Made by a program: the position numbers and the translations under genes. Source: Flavobacteriales bacterium UBA974 (GTDB taxonomy: Bacteria; Bacteroidota; Bacteroidia; Flavobacteriales_D; Sanyastnellaceae). Taken from it: DNA of 64,000 nucleotides. Under the pieces are notes generated by a model that saw nothing but the letters and a program-made list of their open reading frames with translations, did no database searches and was not told where the DNA came from. The stretch spans positions 61,076-125,075 of the forward strand of contig DBBW01000018.1 of NCBI GenBank assembly GCA_002292405.1, read 5' to 3'. Positions 8,012 to 16,422 of the stretch are shown here, one piece after another (the stretch's first letter is position 1; the number at the start of each line of letters is the position of its first letter).

Positions 8012-9656
8012 ACAGCCTCTAGTTATTGCGATCACCCTGGCGCTTGGCTTAATGTTAGGAAAGGGATGTGAGGATGGCTCATTGAGTAATAATTCTCGCG
8101 TAGGATCTCGTATTTCTCACATTTTAGACCAAATCGAAGTTCTATATGTTGACTCCATAAATCGTGAAGCACTTGTAGATGTTGCGGTAGAGGCAATTGT
8201 AGATGTACTCGATCCTCATACATCTTATTTCTCTCGAGCAGAGTTGGAGGAAATGGCAGCACCAATGGAAGGGAATTTCGAAGGCATAGGAGTGGAGTTT
8301 ATTATTCAGAATGACACTTTAATTGTTGTTCAGGCGATAGCTGGTGGTCCTTCTGAAAGCGCTGGAATAAGGTCAGGAGATAGAATTGTGAGAGTTGAGA
8401 ATGAGGAAATTTCAGGTGCGGACTTAACGAACAAAAGGGTAATGGAGCTTTTAAAGGGTGCTCGAGGAACAAAAGTGGATTTAAGTCTTCTACATAGCAG
8501 CTCTAATGAGGAATACAATGTCGAAATCGTAAGAGACAGAATTCCCATTCACAGTGTAGTTGCTTCGTTTATTCTTGAAGAGCATGTTGGGTACATAAAG
8601 GTTATTCGATTCTCAGCAACAACGGCCGCTGAGTTCGCACAAGCAATGCACGACTTAGAGCAGGATGGAGCCACCTCTGTGATTGTTGATCTTAGAGCTA
8701 ACGGGGGTGGATATATGAGTGCGGCAACTGAAATGATCGACAGGTTTTTAGATCAAGGTCTCGGTATTGTTTACACCGAGGGTAAGGCCTCGCCTCGTCG
8801 TGACTATGTATCGAAGTACGATGGCGAGTATAGAAACTGGCCCATAGCAGTGCTGATTGATGAAAGTTCTGCTTCTGCCAGTGAGATTTTTGCTGGTGCG
8901 ATGCAGGACAATGATAGAGGCCTTATTGTTGGGCGGCGTTCTTTCGGGAAAGGACTCGTGCAGGAGGAGTTTGAAGTTCCAAATTCAAACGAAGGTTCAG
9001 GTGCCCTTAGGCTTACTGTTGCCAGATTTTATACCCCAAGTGGTCGGGCTATTCAAAAACCATACGGCGAGGGTATTGATTATGAAAACGATTACGAAGA
9101 CAGGCTTCAATCGGGCGAGCTTTTCCTGAATGATAGCGTGATAAAAACGGATAGCGTTGTTTATCGAACTCTATTCGGGAGAGAAGTATTTGGAGGAGGG
9201 GGGATTACCCCCGATATATTTATCCCACTCGATAGTACGATTGGGTATCGAGCACTCGCAGAATTGGTTTGGACTGGAGTTTTGAGAGATGCAGCATTTA
9301 AATGGGTAGATGCTCATAGGGGAGAGGTGGTTTCTAGAACTTCGGATAATTGGCTAGACTCACAGACAGGAGGAATGGCATCGATTAAGAGTGTGGCAGA
9401 AGACCAAGGAACTGTTTGGCCTAAAAAATCGAGTGAGGAAGGGAAGATACAAATCGAGCGAATTATGAACAGATTTTACGCGCAAATAGCAAGGAATTTA
9501 TACGGAGATAACGCATATTATAAGGTTCTCATTAATGGAGACGATTTCACGGCAAGAGCACTTTATGAATTGTTACAAAAAGACAGGTTCAAGGTGCAAG
9601 ATGGAGGAGTATATTTGCTGTATAACGATTCTACGAATCAATCTTTAAATTTCTAA
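7998..9656 (+). CDS. C-terminal processing peptidase, S41 family
   Basis: A 552-residue tail-specific protease. After an N-terminal hydrophobic segment (about 8-22, ending near GKGC), residues about 30-75 form the N-terminal helical region and about 75-165 a PDZ domain ([27 protein letters not shown]). The S41 core has [13 protein letters not shown] and the Ser-Lys dyad region [13 protein letters not shown]...[11 protein letters not shown]. It cleaves C-terminal tails of periplasmic or membrane proteins. I prefer the ATG at 7998 to the adjacent TTG at 7995. The Cys in GKGCEDG could make it a lipoprotein, though the lipobox is poor. Confidence 0.92.
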   Translation: MSQSKQPLVIAITLALGLMLGKGCEDGSLSNNSRVGSRISHILDQIEVLYVDSINREALVDVAVEAIVDVLDPHTSYFSRAELEEMAAPMEGNFEGIGVEFIIQNDTLIVVQAIAGGPSESAGIRSGDRIVRVENEEISGADLTNKRVMELLKGARGTKVDLSLLHSSSNEEYNVEIVRDRIPIHSVVASFILEEHVGYIKVIRFSATTAAEFAQAMHDLEQDGATSVIVDLRANGGGYMSAATEMIDRFLDQGLGIVYTEGKASPRRDYVSKYDGEYRNWPIAVLIDESSASASEIFAGAMQDNDRGLIVGRRSFGKGLVQEEFEVPNSNEGSGALRLTVARFYTPSGRAIQKPYGEGIDYENDYEDRLQSGELFLNDSVIKTDSVVYRTLFGREVFGGGGITPDIFIPLDSTIGYRALAELVWTGVLRDAAFKWVDAHRGEVVSRTSDNWLDSQTGGMASIKSVAEDQGTVWPKKSSEEGKIQIERIMNRFYAQIARNLYGDNAYYKVLINGDDFTARALYELLQKDRFKVQDGGVYLLYNDSTNQSLNF

Positions 9657-9670
9657 TAAACACGAGTAAA

Positions 9671-10279
9671 ATGGCTTTTGAATTACCTAACCTCCCTTAC
9701 GCTTACAACGCTCTCGAGCCTCATATCGACGCACGAACTATGGAAATCCATCACGGAAAACACCACGCTGGCTATACTGCTAAGTTGAATGCTGCTATTG
9801 CTGGCACAGCTCTTGAAGGGTCTTGCATTGAAGATCTTCTTGTACATAATATGGATAACGCAGCTGTTAGAAATAACGGAGGTGGATTTTATAACCACAC
9901 ATTATTTTGGAATTCGATGTCTCCAAATGGAGGTGGAGAGCCCGCAGGTGATTTAGCTGCAGCTATCGACTCTTCTTTCGGATCTTTCGATGCTTTTGTA
10001 ACAGAATTTTCTAATGCTGCTGCAACTAGATTTGGTTCTGGTTGGGCATGGCTTTGTGTGTGTGACGAAGGGAAATTAAGTGTTTGTTCTTCTGCAAATC
10101 AAGACAACCCGCTTATGCCTGGTATAGGTTGTGGATGTACGCCTATTATGGGGATTGATGTTTGGGAGCACGCATACTACCTCAACTACCAAAACCGTCG
10201 TCCTGACTACATCTCTGCATTCTTTAACGTTGCAGATTGGGACGCAATTGCCGCACGTTTTGCTGAGGCAACGAAGTAA
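9671..10279 (+). CDS. sodA: Superoxide dismutase, Mn/Fe family (Mn-type features)
   Basis: A 202-residue cytosolic enzyme that dismutates superoxide to hydrogen peroxide and oxygen. Metal ligands are visible as His27 in [12 protein letters not shown], the His in [11 protein letters not shown], and the Asp/His pair in [18 protein letters not shown]. The segment [12 protein letters not shown] carries the Gln typical of Mn-type enzymes, whereas Fe types usually have Ala-Gly there, so sodA is favoured; cambialistic use of Fe cannot be excluded. The gene follows the S41 protease after 14 bases and may be cotranscribed with it. Confidence 0.93.
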   Translation: MAFELPNLPYAYNALEPHIDARTMEIHHGKHHAGYTAKLNAAIAGTALEGSCIEDLLVHNMDNAAVRNNGGGFYNHTLFWNSMSPNGGGEPAGDLAAAIDSSFGSFDAFVTEFSNAAATRFGSGWAWLCVCDEGKLSVCSSANQDNPLMPGIGCGCTPIMGIDVWEHAYYLNYQNRRPDYISAFFNVADWDAIAARFAEATK

Positions 10280-10310
10280 GATCAAGCAAGTCTAACAGAA
10301 TAATTTCGCG

Positions 10311-10976
10311 ATGAACCGTCACATCATAGTCGTAGCTGGTGGTACTGGTACGCGAATGCTTACGAAAACAGCGAAACAGTTTTTAATGATTCAGGGTCTA
10401 CCGCTAATGTGGTGGACCCTTCGTCGTTTTCAGGAGGCAACACCAGATGCACCTATTACTCTTGTATTGCATGATTCATTGTTTGATAAGTTTCGCCAAT
10501 TAGAGGAAAAACACGGCCCTTCTGGTGCGTTTGCACTAGTTAAAGGCGGGGCAGAGCGTTTTCATTCAGTTTTGAATGGCCTTGTTTCACTACCAGATGA
10601 AGGTCTGGTCGCCATCCACGATGCGGTTCGTCCGCTTCCTTCGATGGAGATTATTAGGATGTCTTTCGATACAGCTGCCCTGCACGGAGGATCAATCCCG
10701 GTTGTTGAGTTGAAGGACAGTATTCGCAAGATTTCTGGCTTAAATTCTGTAGCGTTGAATCGTGCGGACTACCTTTCAGTCCAAACCCCACAATCCTTCG
10801 ATCTCTCCCTGATAAAACCAGCATACTCTGTCAACTACTCTCATGCATTTACTGATGACGCTAGTGTTTTTGAGGCTGCAGGCCACAGAGTTCAACACTT
10901 CCCAGGCTGTCCCATAAATATCAAGGTCACCACCCCTGAAGACCTTATTATTGCGAGCGCACTTCTAGAACCTTAG
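10311..10976 (+). CDS. ispD: 2-C-methyl-D-erythritol 4-phosphate cytidylyltransferase
   Basis: A 221-residue nucleotidyltransferase of the non-mevalonate isoprenoid pathway, which joins CTP and methylerythritol phosphate to make CDP-ME. The CTP-binding loop appears as VAGGTGTRM near residues 8-16, followed by KQFLMIQGLPL, AIHDAVRPL and RADYLSVQTPQ, all characteristic of IspD. The final glycine-rich segment is INIKVTTPEDL. It follows sodA by 31 bases. Its 3' end overlaps the convergent CPBP protease gene by 29 bases, a notably deep tail-to-tail overlap. Confidence 0.93.
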   Translation: MNRHIIVVAGGTGTRMLTKTAKQFLMIQGLPLMWWTLRRFQEATPDAPITLVLHDSLFDKFRQLEEKHGPSGAFALVKGGAERFHSVLNGLVSLPDEGLVAIHDAVRPLPSMEIIRMSFDTAALHGGSIPVVELKDSIRKISGLNSVALNRADYLSVQTPQSFDLSLIKPAYSVNYSHAFTDDASVFEAAGHRVQHFPGCPINIKVTTPEDLIIASALLEP

Positions 10977-11898
10977 TCTTTCCCTTCAACCACCACACAC
11001 TTCCGATGATTGCAGCCGCGCCTATAGCGCTTGTGATTGCTTCTGCCAGTCCCAATGATCCTTCGCTGGGATTCATCCCTTCTGCAAGCCATTCAGGACC
11101 CAACCACCAAGCAGAAAATACGGCGACTCCATTATTTACAAAGTGTCCCAATACAGCGGGCCACAAACTGCCACTAGCTACAACCATATATCCGAATCCT
11201 GCTCCCAACAGCAAACGGGGTAGAAACCCGAAGAATTGAAAGTGTATCGCGCTAAAAAGAAAAGCACTAACCCAAATCCCGATGTGTATATTCCCGCTCC
11301 ACTTTGCAAAAATGGGTTGGATAGCACCTCGAAATAACCACTCTTCACATACAGCTGGAAGGACAGCTATAGCAAATAACGTCGCAAAGAATTGTTTAGA
11401 TGTCTCCATTTTAAGCATAGCCATTGTAATGCGCATTGCTTCGGCTTCAAGTGCTGCAGCCATGGTGTGAATTGTAGAGCCATCAACAAGAAGCCATTCA
11501 TTTAATCGATAGGTTAGGTCTAAAAACGGAGAGAAGCCGAGAGTGATGATAACTGCCCCAATTAAGAATTTATTTAAATTTATATTCTTTCCCTTTGACG
11601 AAAACCCAATTCCTGGTGCGGATCCATGCAGGATTGTAAAAGCAAGTCCGGCAGCTCCGAAAGCAAGGATTTGGTTGATAGAATTTAGAATAAGATTGGC
11701 ACAAATTCCAGGTTTATTTTCCATATTTCCCATGGCTGAAATCAACTCCGTTAGTGAAGCGCCTGTGCCGCAAATCCATGCAGAGATGAAGGTGCCGAAA
11801 AAAACGGCGAGTCCCATTCCGGACAAAGACACACAAATAATAAAGACAAATTTTATAAGTGGGTGAAGATTCCTGAAGGCCTTTTGTATGAACGACAT
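10948..11898 (-). CDS. CPBP family intramembrane metalloprotease
   Basis: A 316-residue polytopic membrane protein with about eight hydrophobic segments. It carries the CPBP/CAAX-protease motifs: EEWLFRG (Glu185-Glu186, Arg190), a His in the second motif (SAIHFQFFG, His219) and HFVNN (His252, Asn255), all within membrane helices. Homologues cleave prenylated proteins or peptides or act in bacteriocin immunity; the substrate here is unknown. The extended C-terminus includes a short final hydrophobic helix and a basic tail. It is divergent from dusB and converges on ispD. Confidence 0.9.
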   Translation of the reverse strand: MSFIQKAFRNLHPLIKFVFIICVSLSGMGLAVFFGTFISAWICGTGASLTELISAMGNMENKPGICANLILNSINQILAFGAAGLAFTILHGSAPGIGFSSKGKNINLNKFLIGAVIITLGFSPFLDLTYRLNEWLLVDGSTIHTMAAALEAEAMRITMAMLKMETSKQFFATLFAIAVLPAVCEEWLFRGAIQPIFAKWSGNIHIGIWVSAFLFSAIHFQFFGFLPRLLLGAGFGYMVVASGSLWPAVLGHFVNNGVAVFSAWWLGPEWLAEGMNPSEGSLGLAEAITSAIGAAAIIGSVWWLKGKTKVLEVRSQ

Positions 11899-11916
11899 GG
11901 GTAGGGCTTAATTTTG
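11883..11916 (+). promoter_or_regulatory. Promoter for dusB
   Basis: TTTG (11883-11886), 22 bases, then a perfect -7 box TAATTTTG (11909-11916). The predicted transcription start is near 11921, downstream of a possible TTG at 11914, which supports translation from the TTG at 11947. The -33 part overlaps the first codons of the divergent CPBP gene. Confidence 0.55.
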
Positions 11917-11946
11917 TGGCAAGTTCGTGAAAAATTAGTTAAAGCT

Positions 11947-12933
11947 TTGGTTAAAATAGCTGACATAGAATTGGGGGACTTCCCTCTCTTACTCGCTCCG
12001 ATGGAGGATGTGAGTGATCCCCCTTTTAGAGCTGTATGTAAAAAGTATGGTGCGGACCTGATGTACACTGAATTTATAAGTTCTGAAGGTTTAATCCGAG
12101 ATGCTGCAAAGAGTAAGATGAAGCTCGATATTTTCGAGTATGAACGGCCTGTTGGGATACAGATTTTCGGTGCAGATATAGGACCTATGAGAGAGGCGGC
12201 AGCGATTGCAGAGCGTGCTGGGCCTGACCTTATTGATATTAACTACGGTTGTCCAGTTAAAAAAGTGGCCTTGAAAGGTGCCGGTGCTGGAATTTTGCAA
12301 AATATTCCTAAGATGGTGTCCATGACTAAGGAGATCGTGAACACTTGCAGTCTTCCTGTGACTGTGAAAACTCGACTTGGTTGGGATGAGAATTCAAAGT
12401 ATATTGTTGACGTAGCTGAACGCTTGCAGGACGTAGGTATTGCAGCGATTAGCATTCATGGGCGTACAAGAGCCCAAATGTATAAAGGTGATGCGGATTG
12501 GTCTTTAATTGCCCAAGTCAAGAATAACCCACGAATGAATATCCCTGTTTTCGGAAATGGAGATGTGGACACTCCAGAGAAAACCGTTGAATATCGAGAC
12601 CGATTCGGAATCGATGGGATTATGATAGGCCGTGCAAGTATAGGTGCTCCATGGATATTCAATGAAATCAAGCATTTTATGAAGACAGGTGAACATCTCG
12701 CTCCGCCTACTATCAAGGAGCGCATTGCTGCTGCATCTATGCATTTCGAGGGCTCTTTACAGTGGAAGGGAGTTAGGCTTGGAATTGTTGAAATGCGCCG
12801 TCATTACGCGAATTACTTTAAAGGAATTCCCGATTTTAAGAAACATAGATTGGATCTAGTGACGATCGATACAGTTGATGAAATCCGTGCCAAACTTGTA
12901 GAAATAGCAGATCTGTATCTTGTAGAGATCTAA
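11947..12933 (+). CDS. dusB: tRNA-dihydrouridine synthase DusB
   Basis: A 328-residue flavin enzyme that reduces uridines in the D-loop of tRNAs. Beginning at the TTG at 11947 the protein reads MVKIADIELGDFPLLLAPME, matching the usual DusB N-terminus. An upstream TTG at 11914 lies inside the -7 promoter box and is unlikely. FMN-binding and catalytic elements are LLLAPMEDVSDPPFR, DINYGCPVKKV (catalytic Cys102), VTVKTRLGWD, ISIHGRTRAQMY and GIMIGRASIGAPW. The last four bases overlap the end of the convergent permease gene. Confidence 0.92.
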   Translation: MVKIADIELGDFPLLLAPMEDVSDPPFRAVCKKYGADLMYTEFISSEGLIRDAAKSKMKLDIFEYERPVGIQIFGADIGPMREAAAIAERAGPDLIDINYGCPVKKVALKGAGAGILQNIPKMVSMTKEIVNTCSLPVTVKTRLGWDENSKYIVDVAERLQDVGIAAISIHGRTRAQMYKGDADWSLIAQVKNNPRMNIPVFGNGDVDTPEKTVEYRDRFGIDGIMIGRASIGAPWIFNEIKHFMKTGEHLAPPTIKERIAAASMHFEGSLQWKGVRLGIVEMRRHYANYFKGIPDFKKHRLDLVTIDTVDEIRAKLVEIADLYLVEI

Positions 12934-14144
12934 AGAGTTGTAAGTCTTCGAATGAGGAATCGCACCATAGCAGCAGACCCCAATCCTCCAATTCCCACAA
13001 CAACACCCAGTGTCCCAAAGATATCCATGGCAGACAACCTAACTGGATAATAGGGTACAACAGAACCTTCTATAGTAAGCCAACCGAATTGGTTTTGGCC
13101 TAAAACGAGAGCAACCCCTACAATGGCACCTATCATCCCGCCCAGAATATTTATCGCGAGGCCCTGAATTGAGAAAGTTCGTTCAAGATCTCGGCTTTTC
13201 ATCCCCAATGCTTTGAAGACTTCGAGGTCCTGCTTCTTATCTATGAGTAACATCGTTAGTGATGCAAGTATGTTAAATGCGGCTACAATCAGTATAAAAC
13301 TGAGAATCACGAATGTGGCCCACTTTTCGGCTCGGTTTGTTTGGGTTATAAACTTGTGTTTTTCAGCCCTTGTGCGAAGGAAAACATTGTCTCCAAGTAT
13401 ATTGAGGAATTCTTCGTCATTTGCTAACGCGTCAGCACTCCACCCCTCTGCAACGCGAATCTCAAATCTTGAAACTTCATGATGTCTGTCAAATAATTCT
13501 CGGGTAAGTTCTAAAGGAGCAAGTACATACCTTGTGTCAAGATCGGCATTAATAGAAAATGTACCACAAGCTAAAGCAGGTACTGTCCTGAAATCACTCT
13601 CTTTATGTCTCCGGAGTTTTTTACCTCTCATGGGAGCACCTAGTGACATGAGCGGTGGATCAATAGAATCAGATCTAAACCCCATCTCAGATCTAATGCC
13701 GTAGCCGATGCAAATACAAGCTTCGTTGGCAAAAGATTTCCCCCAAACTCCTTCTACAATAGCTCCATCTATCTCAGATACATCACCATAATTTGAATCA
13801 ACTCCCAATACAGAGCAAATATGTGTTGTTCCACCACCTCTTAACACAGCTTCACTTTCTATTACAGCGGAGTAGTGGGCAACTCCAGGGTGGTCCTCAA
13901 TTTTTTCACCAAGTTCGTTAGGTAAGACTTCTCCTAAAATTGACACCGCAGCGAGTTCTGCATCTAAGGTGCCAAAAAGATCCTGAACCAAATCTTCAAT
14001 CCCATTAAAAGCAGAAAGAATGGCAATCATTGCCATTGTCACAGCTGCAATCACGAACATTGAAATACCAGAAATAATGTGAACTAGTTTACGTGATCGA
14101 GGTTGGAAAACGTATCTGCACGCAAGTTTAAAAGGGAGTCGCAC
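12930..14144 (-). CDS. LolC/LolE-type lipoprotein-releasing permease (FtsX family)
   Basis: A 404-residue inner-membrane protein starting MRLPFKLACRYVFQPRSRKL. It has one N-terminal membrane helix (about 22-47), a periplasmic domain (about 48-265), and three C-terminal helices that include ALGMKSRDLERTFSIQG of the FtsX domain. This is the layout of LolC/E, which extract lipoproteins from the inner membrane together with the LolD ATPase; no LolD is nearby. The start lies 5 bases downstream of the rbfA stop, so the two are surely cotranscribed. The precise substrate is inferred only from the family. Confidence 0.85.
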   Translation of the reverse strand: MRLPFKLACRYVFQPRSRKLVHIISGISMFVIAAVTMAMIAILSAFNGIEDLVQDLFGTLDAELAAVSILGEVLPNELGEKIEDHPGVAHYSAVIESEAVLRGGGTTHICSVLGVDSNYGDVSEIDGAIVEGVWGKSFANEACICIGYGIRSEMGFRSDSIDPPLMSLGAPMRGKKLRRHKESDFRTVPALACGTFSINADLDTRYVLAPLELTRELFDRHHEVSRFEIRVAEGWSADALANDEEFLNILGDNVFLRTRAEKHKFITQTNRAEKWATFVILSFILIVAAFNILASLTMLLIDKKQDLEVFKALGMKSRDLERTFSIQGLAINILGGMIGAIVGVALVLGQNQFGWLTIEGSVVPYYPVRLSAMDIFGTLGVVVGIGGLGSAAMVRFLIRRLTTL

Positions 14145-14149
14145 TTCAC

Positions 14150-14488
14150 TTACTCTTTTAATGCTTTTTCTACAGCTTCATAGTAATCTAAACTATCGTC
14201 TATGTAGAATTGGAGTTCCGGAATTCTTCGCACCTGTTTCCCGATAACACCACCTAAAGCTCGTCTCGTCCAATTCGCCTTTTTCTTTACCACCTTTAAA
14301 GCCGTATCAGGCTCTTTTACTGCCATAAAACTTAAGTAGATTTTTGCCAAACCTAAATCTGGAGACATTCTGACTTGTGTTACTGTTATAAATAGTCCGT
14401 CAAAATGCATCGCTGTTTCTCTTTGGAATATAATGCTGAGTTCCTGTTTTACAAGGGAACCCACTTTTTCTTGACGGATACTTGACAT
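14150..14488 (-). CDS. rbfA: 30S ribosome-binding factor A
   Basis: A 112-residue single KH-domain protein that binds 30S precursors and helps mature the 5' end of 16S rRNA, especially in the cold. It shows the family pattern: SIRQEKVGSLVKQELS at the N-terminus, then FITVTQVRMSPDLGLAKIYLS, and RRALGGVIGKQVRRIPELQFYIDDS near the end, with short gaps in these segments disregarded. It lies between hflX and the LolC/E-type permease. A -7-like box sits immediately before the start. Confidence 0.92.
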   Translation of the reverse strand: MSSIRQEKVGSLVKQELSIIFQRETAMHFDGLFITVTQVRMSPDLGLAKIYLSFMAVKEPDTALKVVKKKANWTRRALGGVIGKQVRRIPELQFYIDDSLDYYEAVEKALKE

Positions 14489-14492
14489 GTGA

Positions 14493-14500
14493 CGAAGTTA
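14493..14500 (-). promoter_or_regulatory. -7-like box TAACTTCG, leaderless arrangement
   Basis: Minus strand, seven of eight matches to TAnnTTTG, 4 bases (TCAC) before the rbfA ATG. It lies in the 29-base gap after hflX, so rbfA may be transcribed separately as well as by read-through. Confidence 0.4.
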
Positions 14501-14517
14501 GTTAAGATTAGCGGATA

Positions 14518-15696
14518 TTAGTAAAGGAATTTATTGTAGGGATAGCGTTTTATATGAAGTTCCTTTACCCTCTCATATAACAGACTGCGAAGTGTTGTAA
14601 TATCAACCTTACGCATTGCACTCATAAATACAACATCATTTCCGTCTTTCTCATACCTTTCCTTTAACCCCTGAACAAGTTCTTCAGGTGATCTATCGCC
14701 TTCGGGATCTGTAAGAGCATCTATTTTATTAAATAACAGTAAAGTAGGCTTGTCGGAAGTTTTAATTTCCGTAAGGGTACGTTCCACTACTGCGAGTTGG
14801 TCTTCAAATTGAGGGTGACTGACATCGATAACATGAATAAGGAAGTCACTTTCACGTGTTTCATCGAGGGTTGATTTAAAACTCTCAATAAGTTGAGTGG
14901 GTAGCTTTCGAATGAAACCTACCGTATCGCTTAATAAAAATGGTAGATTGTCCACTACCACCTTGCGGACCGTCGTATCTAAGGTCGCGAAAAGCTTATC
15001 CTCTGCAAAGACATCACTTTTTGACAAAGCCGTCATAAGTGTACTTTTGCCTGCGTTTGTATAACCCACAAGAGCCACTCGAATAAGAGCCCCTCGATTG
15101 CTTCTCTGTGTAGCCATCTGCTTATCGATCGCTGCGAGATCCTTTTTTAGAAGCGAAATCCTATCGCGAATTATTCTTCGATCTGTTTCGATTTCCTTCT
15201 CTCCAGGACCTTTCATACCTATACCTCCTTTTTGCTTCTGAAGGTGGGTCCACATATTTGTAAGTCGAGGAAGAAGGTATTGATATTGGGCTAATTCAAC
15301 TTGGGTTTTAGCGTGAGCTGTACGTGCTCTCTGAGCGAAAATATCAAGAATTAAATTAGGCCTATCCATGATTTTTACATTCTCAATCTCTTTCTCAATA
15401 TTACGGAGTTGAGAACCACTTAATTCATCATCAAACACGATCATGTCTATCCTCTCTGCGTTGACATATTCTTTTATTTCTTGAAGCTTACCAGAACCGA
15501 TAAATGTTTTTGTATCTGGTTTTGTAAGTGACTGAATAAAAGTTTTTTTTGTAACAGCATCAGCAGTGCGAACTAAAAAAGCAAGTTCCTCTAAATATTC
15601 AGTCAGTTGCTCACGGGTTTGGTTTTGAGTAGCAAGACCCACTAGTATGCAAGTCTCTTTGTCTGTGGATGTGCTGACAGTTTTACGATTGGCCAT
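14518..15696 (-). CDS. hflX: Ribosome-associated GTPase HflX
   Basis: A 392-residue GTPase that binds 50S subunits and splits stalled ribosomes. The N-terminal HflX domain occupies about 15-195 and contains the Gly-rich linker GGIGMKGPGEKEIETDRR followed by a coiled coil. The G domain shows G1 GYTNAGKST (211-219), G3 DTVGF and G4 NKID. Length is normal for Bacteroidota HflX. It follows the cytochrome gene after 11 bases in a leftward run with gdhA upstream and rbfA downstream. Confidence 0.94.
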   Translation of the reverse strand: MANRKTVSTSTDKETCILVGLATQNQTREQLTEYLEELAFLVRTADAVTKKTFIQSLTKPDTKTFIGSGKLQEIKEYVNAERIDMIVFDDELSGSQLRNIEKEIENVKIMDRPNLILDIFAQRARTAHAKTQVELAQYQYLLPRLTNMWTHLQKQKGGIGMKGPGEKEIETDRRIIRDRISLLKKDLAAIDKQMATQRSNRGALIRVALVGYTNAGKSTLMTALSKSDVFAEDKLFATLDTTVRKVVVDNLPFLLSDTVGFIRKLPTQLIESFKSTLDETRESDFLIHVIDVSHPQFEDQLAVVERTLTEIKTSDKPTLLLFNKIDALTDPEGDRSPEELVQGLKERYEKDGNDVVFMSAMRKVDITTLRSLLYERVKELHIKRYPYNKFLY

Positions 15697-15707
15697 ATTT
15701 CCGTTTA

Positions 15708-16058
15708 CTAAAAGCTGTCAATAAAAACCGCAAGGCCTCTTATCGTAGGCATATCTAGCACATCTTTCTGAGGAGGCATAGTTCCCCTACCTTCGAGAAT
15801 TATAGCGACTCTCTCATCAATATCTAGTTTACTTGAAACTAAATTAGGTGCCCCATCAATGATTGAAACCCCTTTTATACCGTGACAAATCGAGCATTTA
15901 TATCTATAAATGAGCTCAATGTCTTTGAGATTTGTCTGAGAGGTATTTTCCAAAGAAGATTTATCTTTTAGCTCAACCGTGTCAAATTTTTCAGGGTTCT
16001 CACATGACACTAGCATGAAAACAGCCAGGCATGAAGTGAAAATAAATCCCTTTGTCAT
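15708..16058 (-). CDS. Small c-type cytochrome, lipoprotein
   Basis: A 116-residue protein with a lipoprotein signal ending in LVSC (Cys19) and a single heme-binding CSICH motif (CxxCH) near residue 56. A Met-containing segment (GRGTMPPQKD) near residue 92 could supply the sixth heme ligand. It therefore belongs to the small monoheme class I cytochromes and is probably anchored on the periplasmic side. It lies 3 bases after the small membrane protein and 11 before hflX. The electron-transfer partner is unknown. Confidence 0.85.
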   Translation of the reverse strand: MTKGFIFTSCLAVFMLVSCENPEKFDTVELKDKSSLENTSQTNLKDIELIYRYKCSICHGIKGVSIIDGAPNLVSSKLDIDERVAIILEGRGTMPPQKDVLDMPTIRGLAVFIDSF

Positions 16059-16061
16059 AAA

Positions 16062-16412
16062 CTATTTTCGGGCATTAATGAAGCTGATAATAAATGCAAC
16101 CATTGATAAAACAGAAGTCACAATCATAGCTAACACACGATATAATCCAAGCCCTCCTGCATCAAGACTTTTTGGCAACCTCATTCCAACCAATGCAAAA
16201 AGTATGACCAATGTTAAAAGAACGGCTATATGAGAAATGATTTTATTTTCCTTCTTTAAACCATTGTTACACAAAAATAGAATGAAACCAAACCCCACAG
16301 GGATTAATGCAGTCGGAGACTGAACATCGGTATAATCGAGATATCCCCATACTCCTAATGCGATTAAAACTATTGAATTTAATTTGTTATAAAAAGGCGC
16401 TTTCATGATCAT
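16062..16412 (-). CDS. Hypothetical four-helix membrane protein
   Basis: A 116-residue protein with four hydrophobic segments at about 12-25, 32-48, 57-76 and 92-112, separated by short polar loops (KKENK and RLPKSLDAGG). I do not recognise the family. It starts 10 bases after the gdhA stop and ends 3 bases before the cytochrome gene, so the three are probably one transcript. Two ATGs, two codons apart, could serve as the start (16412 or 16406). Confidence 0.7.
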   Translation of the reverse strand: MIMKAPFYNKLNSIVLIALGVWGYLDYTDVQSPTALIPVGFGFILFLCNNGLKKENKIISHIAVLLTLVILFALVGMRLPKSLDAGGLGLYRVLAMIVTSVLSMVAFIISFINARK

Positions 16413-16422
16413 TTATTTTAAT

